A stretch of DNA of 5,882 nt from Microcaldota archaeon (GTDB lineage Archaea; Micrarchaeota; Micrarchaeia; Micrarchaeales; CABMGC01), in the NCBI GenBank assembly GCA_030040335.1, contig JASHTX010000064.1:1-5882 (forward strand), in the 5' to 3' direction. Below, one piece after another: positions 3,919 through 5,882 of this stretch (position 1 is its first letter; every line of letters begins with the position of its first letter). The position numbers and the translations under genes are program-made. The notes beneath the pieces are model-generated. The model worked only from the letters and a program-made list of their open reading frames with translations. It had not been told where the DNA came from and searched no databases.

Positions 3919-5187
3919 TTGGGAAAGAGAAAAGAGAAGTTTACTCCGATAAGACCAGGCCGCGTGGGAATCTATGCGTGCGGACCCACAGTCTACAACT
4001 ACGCCCACATAGGAAACTTTCGGACCTTCATAAGCGAGGATGTGCTGAAACGGGTACTAAACCGTGCAGGGTACAGGGTAAAACACGTAATGAACATAAC
4101 AGATGTCGGGCATCTCTTCGGAGATGACGACTTTGACGAGGACAAAGTGGTGTACACAGCCGAAAAAGAGGGCAAGACGGTCTATGAAGTCGCGCGTTTC
4201 TATGAAAGGGCGTTTGTCAGGGACATGCACAGGCTAAACGTGATAAAGCCTGACGTGCTGCCCAGGGCATCAGAACACATTCCGGAGATGCTTTCTTTGA
4301 TAAAAAGACTGGACCGGAAAGGGTACTTGTACGTTGTTCCCGGGCCTAAAGGTGGCGTCTTCTTTGATACCTCAAGATCCAAAGGTTACGGGAAGCTCGC
4401 TGGGAAGACGTTCAAACAATTAAGTAGTCATTTCAAGCGAAGGGCGAGGCTGGAGAGGCCTTCAGGGATAAGGAATGTGACTGACTTTGCTGTTTGGAGG
4501 TTCGGTAAAGCCAGCGAGAAAGGAAGGGCGTGGAGGTCGCAGTGGGGCACCGGCTTTCCAGGATGGCACATCGAGTGTAGCACGATGAGCATGCTCTACT
4601 TGAGTAATCACTTTGACATCCACTGCGGAGGAGTAGAGCATATCGAAGCGCACCATCTTGACGAGATTGCACAGAACGAAGCGATCACCGGGAAGAAAAC
4701 CGTTGATTATTGGTTCCATGTGTCCTTTTTGAACATAGACCATAAGAAAATGTCAAAATCCCTGGGGAACGTATATACGATTCAAGACCTAGTGGATAAA
4801 GGGTATTCACCGCTGGCTTTCAGATATCTTGTACTTTCCAAACATTACAGAAAGCCGTTTAACTTCACATTCAAGCTTCTGGGTCAAGCAGAGGGAGAAC
4901 TAAAGCGCATACGCAGCTTCTTGGGCAAGCTCAATGGGATAAGGCGTAAGAAGGACGCATACGACGCTGATACCAAGTTCTTCTTAAAAGAGATTGACGC
5001 ATGCAGGAGGCAGTTTTTCGGCAGCATTGGCGACGACCTCGATACTCCAAGCGCTTTGACTGCGATGCACAGGCTGATGAGGATAGCAGAGAGGAAGCTC
5101 GCGAAAAACGAACTGTCAGGCGCTGAAGCCAATTCTGTTTTTGAGACACTGTTGGACTTTGATAGAATCTTGGGGTTTGATTTTTAG
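3919..5187 (+). CDS. cysS: cysteinyl-tRNA synthetase (class I)
   Basis: Ligates cysteine to tRNA-Cys in the cytoplasm. From the TTG at 3919 there are 422 residues. Class I signatures are present: YACGPTVYNYAHIGN (HIGH motif as HIGN, residues 30-33) and KMSKS at 277-281. The zinc ligands expected for this enzyme are visible as Cys21, Cys220 (GWHIECSTMS), and His245 and Glu249 in HHLDEIAQNEA. The C-terminal helical domain is short and ends LLDFDRILGFDF, so the protein is somewhat shorter than bacterial CysRS. Start problem: the codons just upstream (3895-3918) read LKIYFFNT, matching the conserved beginning of the family (L-K-x-Y-N-T). The frame is open back to 3853 but offers only CTG (3895, 3856) or ATA, so the real start may be non-standard. 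It follows nreA closely and is likely in the same operon. Confidence 0.95.
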   Translation: MGKRKEKFTPIRPGRVGIYACGPTVYNYAHIGNFRTFISEDVLKRVLNRAGYRVKHVMNITDVGHLFGDDDFDEDKVVYTAEKEGKTVYEVARFYERAFVRDMHRLNVIKPDVLPRASEHIPEMLSLIKRLDRKGYLYVVPGPKGGVFFDTSRSKGYGKLAGKTFKQLSSHFKRRARLERPSGIRNVTDFAVWRFGKASEKGRAWRSQWGTGFPGWHIECSTMSMLYLSNHFDIHCGGVEHIEAHHLDEIAQNEAITGKKTVDYWFHVSFLNIDHKKMSKSLGNVYTIQDLVDKGYSPLAFRYLVLSKHYRKPFNFTFKLLGQAEGELKRIRSFLGKLNGIRRKKDAYDADTKFFLKEIDACRRQFFGSIGDDLDTPSALTAMHRLMRIAERKLAKNELSGAEANSVFETLLDFDRILGFDF

Positions 5188-5215
5188 ACCCAAGAAGGCG
5201 GAACCGCATGGGTTT
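5186..5215 (+). terminator. hairpin immediately after cysS, possible 3' end
   Basis: AGACCCA (5186-5192) pairs with TGGGTTT (5209-5215), with one G-T pair. An inner stem GCG/CGC around 5198-5207 is capped by a GAAC loop. It begins in the cysS stop codon. It could protect or define the 3' end of the nreA-cysS message. No long T tract follows, so termination itself is uncertain. Confidence 0.35.
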
Positions 5216-5316
5216 AGCCGAATATTAGCATCTGGGCTACAAGGAAAGATATTTTAACGATACGCATCTGCTAGAAAAGAATATTAAGAGGATTTGGGAA
5301 GCATAAGCGTGAGAAA

Positions 5317-5616
5317 ATGATAGACGCGGGAGAAGGACCAACTTCTGAGGCGGTGCAACTGAGTGGTAAAGTCGCCACAGTCTTGAAGGGGCATCCCGGA
5401 TCTGGTCTTAAAAGCATAGCAGCAAGATCGGGTAGCGACCTCTTCACTACCTCAGACGCGTTATTCGTACTAGAATTTGGACACAAAGCAGTGAGGCGTA
5501 CCGTATCAGTCGCAGTTAAGCCATTAGCAGAGGCAGGTATGTCGGCAAACCTGCAGAGAGCACGTTGGTGGCCTGCAGAAATGGCAGACCGAAAAGCGCT
5601 AAGTAAGCGTCATTAA
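5317..5616 (+). CDS. hypothetical protein, unrecognised
   Basis: 99 codons from ATG at 5317 to TAA at 5614-5616, with a weak GTGAG purine motif five bases upstream of the ATG. A possible TATA-like box (GATATTTTAACG) lies near 5247-5258. I do not recognise any family. The sequence is mixed alpha-helical in character (for example SGKVATVLKGHPGSGLKSIAARSG and VRRTVSVAVKPLAEAGM), with no membrane segment, signal peptide or obvious metal-binding cluster. Base use is similar to the housekeeping genes rather than to the AT-rich cassettes. The C-terminus (ADRKALSKRH) overlaps the beginning of another open frame at 5603, so this could be a 5' part of a frameshifted gene. It is the best ORF in the tail, but coding status is only moderately supported. 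Confidence 0.35.
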   Translation: MIDAGEGPTSEAVQLSGKVATVLKGHPGSGLKSIAARSGSDLFTTSDALFVLEFGHKAVRRTVSVAVKPLAEAGMSANLQRARWWPAEMADRKALSKRH

Positions 5617-5882
5617 TCTGAAGACACCTTGGCAGGCCTTAAATAGCCAGCTCGAGAGAATAGCCAGGGGCTACTTGAACTACAGGCAGATGACGCAGGG
5701 CAGGAGGCACTCGGACCCTACAAGCACGCTGACTTACATAAACACGGACAAAACGCTTAAATATCTGCTCAGGAATAATTGTATATCCTGGGGCGGAATT
5801 TACTGCTTGTGGAACAGTTGGGCTTATCCTCTGCCCGAACGCACCTGTGAACTACCTTCTGATTCCTCCAGGCTCAGAAGCG
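5603..5882 (+). CDS. possible partial or decayed tyrosine-recombinase-like fragment, running off the window
   Basis: After a TAA at 5600-5602 this frame stays open to the window end (93 codons). It contains QLERIARGYLNYRQM and then RRHSDPTSTLTYINTD. The latter has His followed nine residues later by Tyr, with SDPTSTL between. That is the same spacing as H-S-D-x-x-T-T-x-x-Y around the second catalytic His and nucleophilic Tyr of XerC/D-type recombinases. The preceding H-x-x-R box is not seen in frame. An ATG occurs only at 5690. A second frame open from 5742 to the end (GIIVYPGAEFTACGTV, then PNAPVNYLLIPPGSEA) looks equally protein-like at the very end. This suggests a frameshift near 5760 or a different gene starting there. 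TATA-like CTTAAATA elements occur at 5638 and 5756. This is a weak call. Confidence 0.2.

Noticed and set aside
4200..5209. Minus-strand frames inside cysS
   Set aside because: They are antisense shadows; the plus-strand frame carries all the CysRS catalytic motifs.
5188..5882. A structured RNA gene (RNase P RNA or SRP RNA) in the weakly coding tail
   Set aside because: Neither the conserved core of RNase P RNA nor the SRP helix 8 motif was found on either strand. Partly open reading frames explain the region as well.

Overview
The window looks archaeal. It has AT-rich TATA-like boxes close to gene starts, an Nre-family DNA repair gene (a family known from archaea), a tRNA gene with no encoded CCA, frequent AGG/AGA arginine codons, and toxin-antitoxin (TA) families typical of archaea. 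The exact lineage cannot be fixed from sequence reading. A small-genome or DPANN-type archaeon is possible but unproven.

Layout. 2-292 (+): C-terminal end of a D-3-phosphoglycerate/2-hydroxyacid dehydrogenase. 429-782 (-): an AT-rich gene for a small membrane protein of unknown function. 907-2590: the remarkable part, an intact tRNA-Pro(CGG) gene on the minus strand at 2518-2590 followed, on its 3' side, by two copies of its own last ~30 bases (1518-1547 and 907-934). These three sites bound two compact cassettes. The inner one (about 1.0 kb) carries vapB-vapC plus a frameshifted C2HC zinc-finger gene. The outer one (about 0.6 kb) carries a ribbon-helix-helix antitoxin and a RelE-type toxin. 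All genes point the same way as the tRNA, and both toxin ORFs end on a TGA that lies inside the tRNA-derived repeat. This fits two successive site-specific integrations at a tRNA 3' end. No integrase is visible in either cassette.

2643-5187 (+): housekeeping genes, nreA and then a class I cysteinyl-tRNA synthetase, probably co-transcribed. Conserved N-terminal sequence of the synthetase lies upstream of the only ordinary start codon. 5188-5882: a weakly coding tail with one unrecognised 99-codon ORF and overlapping open frames that run off the window end. One of them contains a short stretch like the His...Tyr end of a tyrosine recombinase.

How the parts fit: the flanks (dehydrogenase, tRNA-Pro, nreA, cysS) look like chromosomal backbone. 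The TA cassettes look like accessory DNA that keeps the tRNA intact at one edge and leaves a tRNA scar at each junction. The older insertion would be the one farthest from the tRNA, and its repeat is indeed the more diverged.
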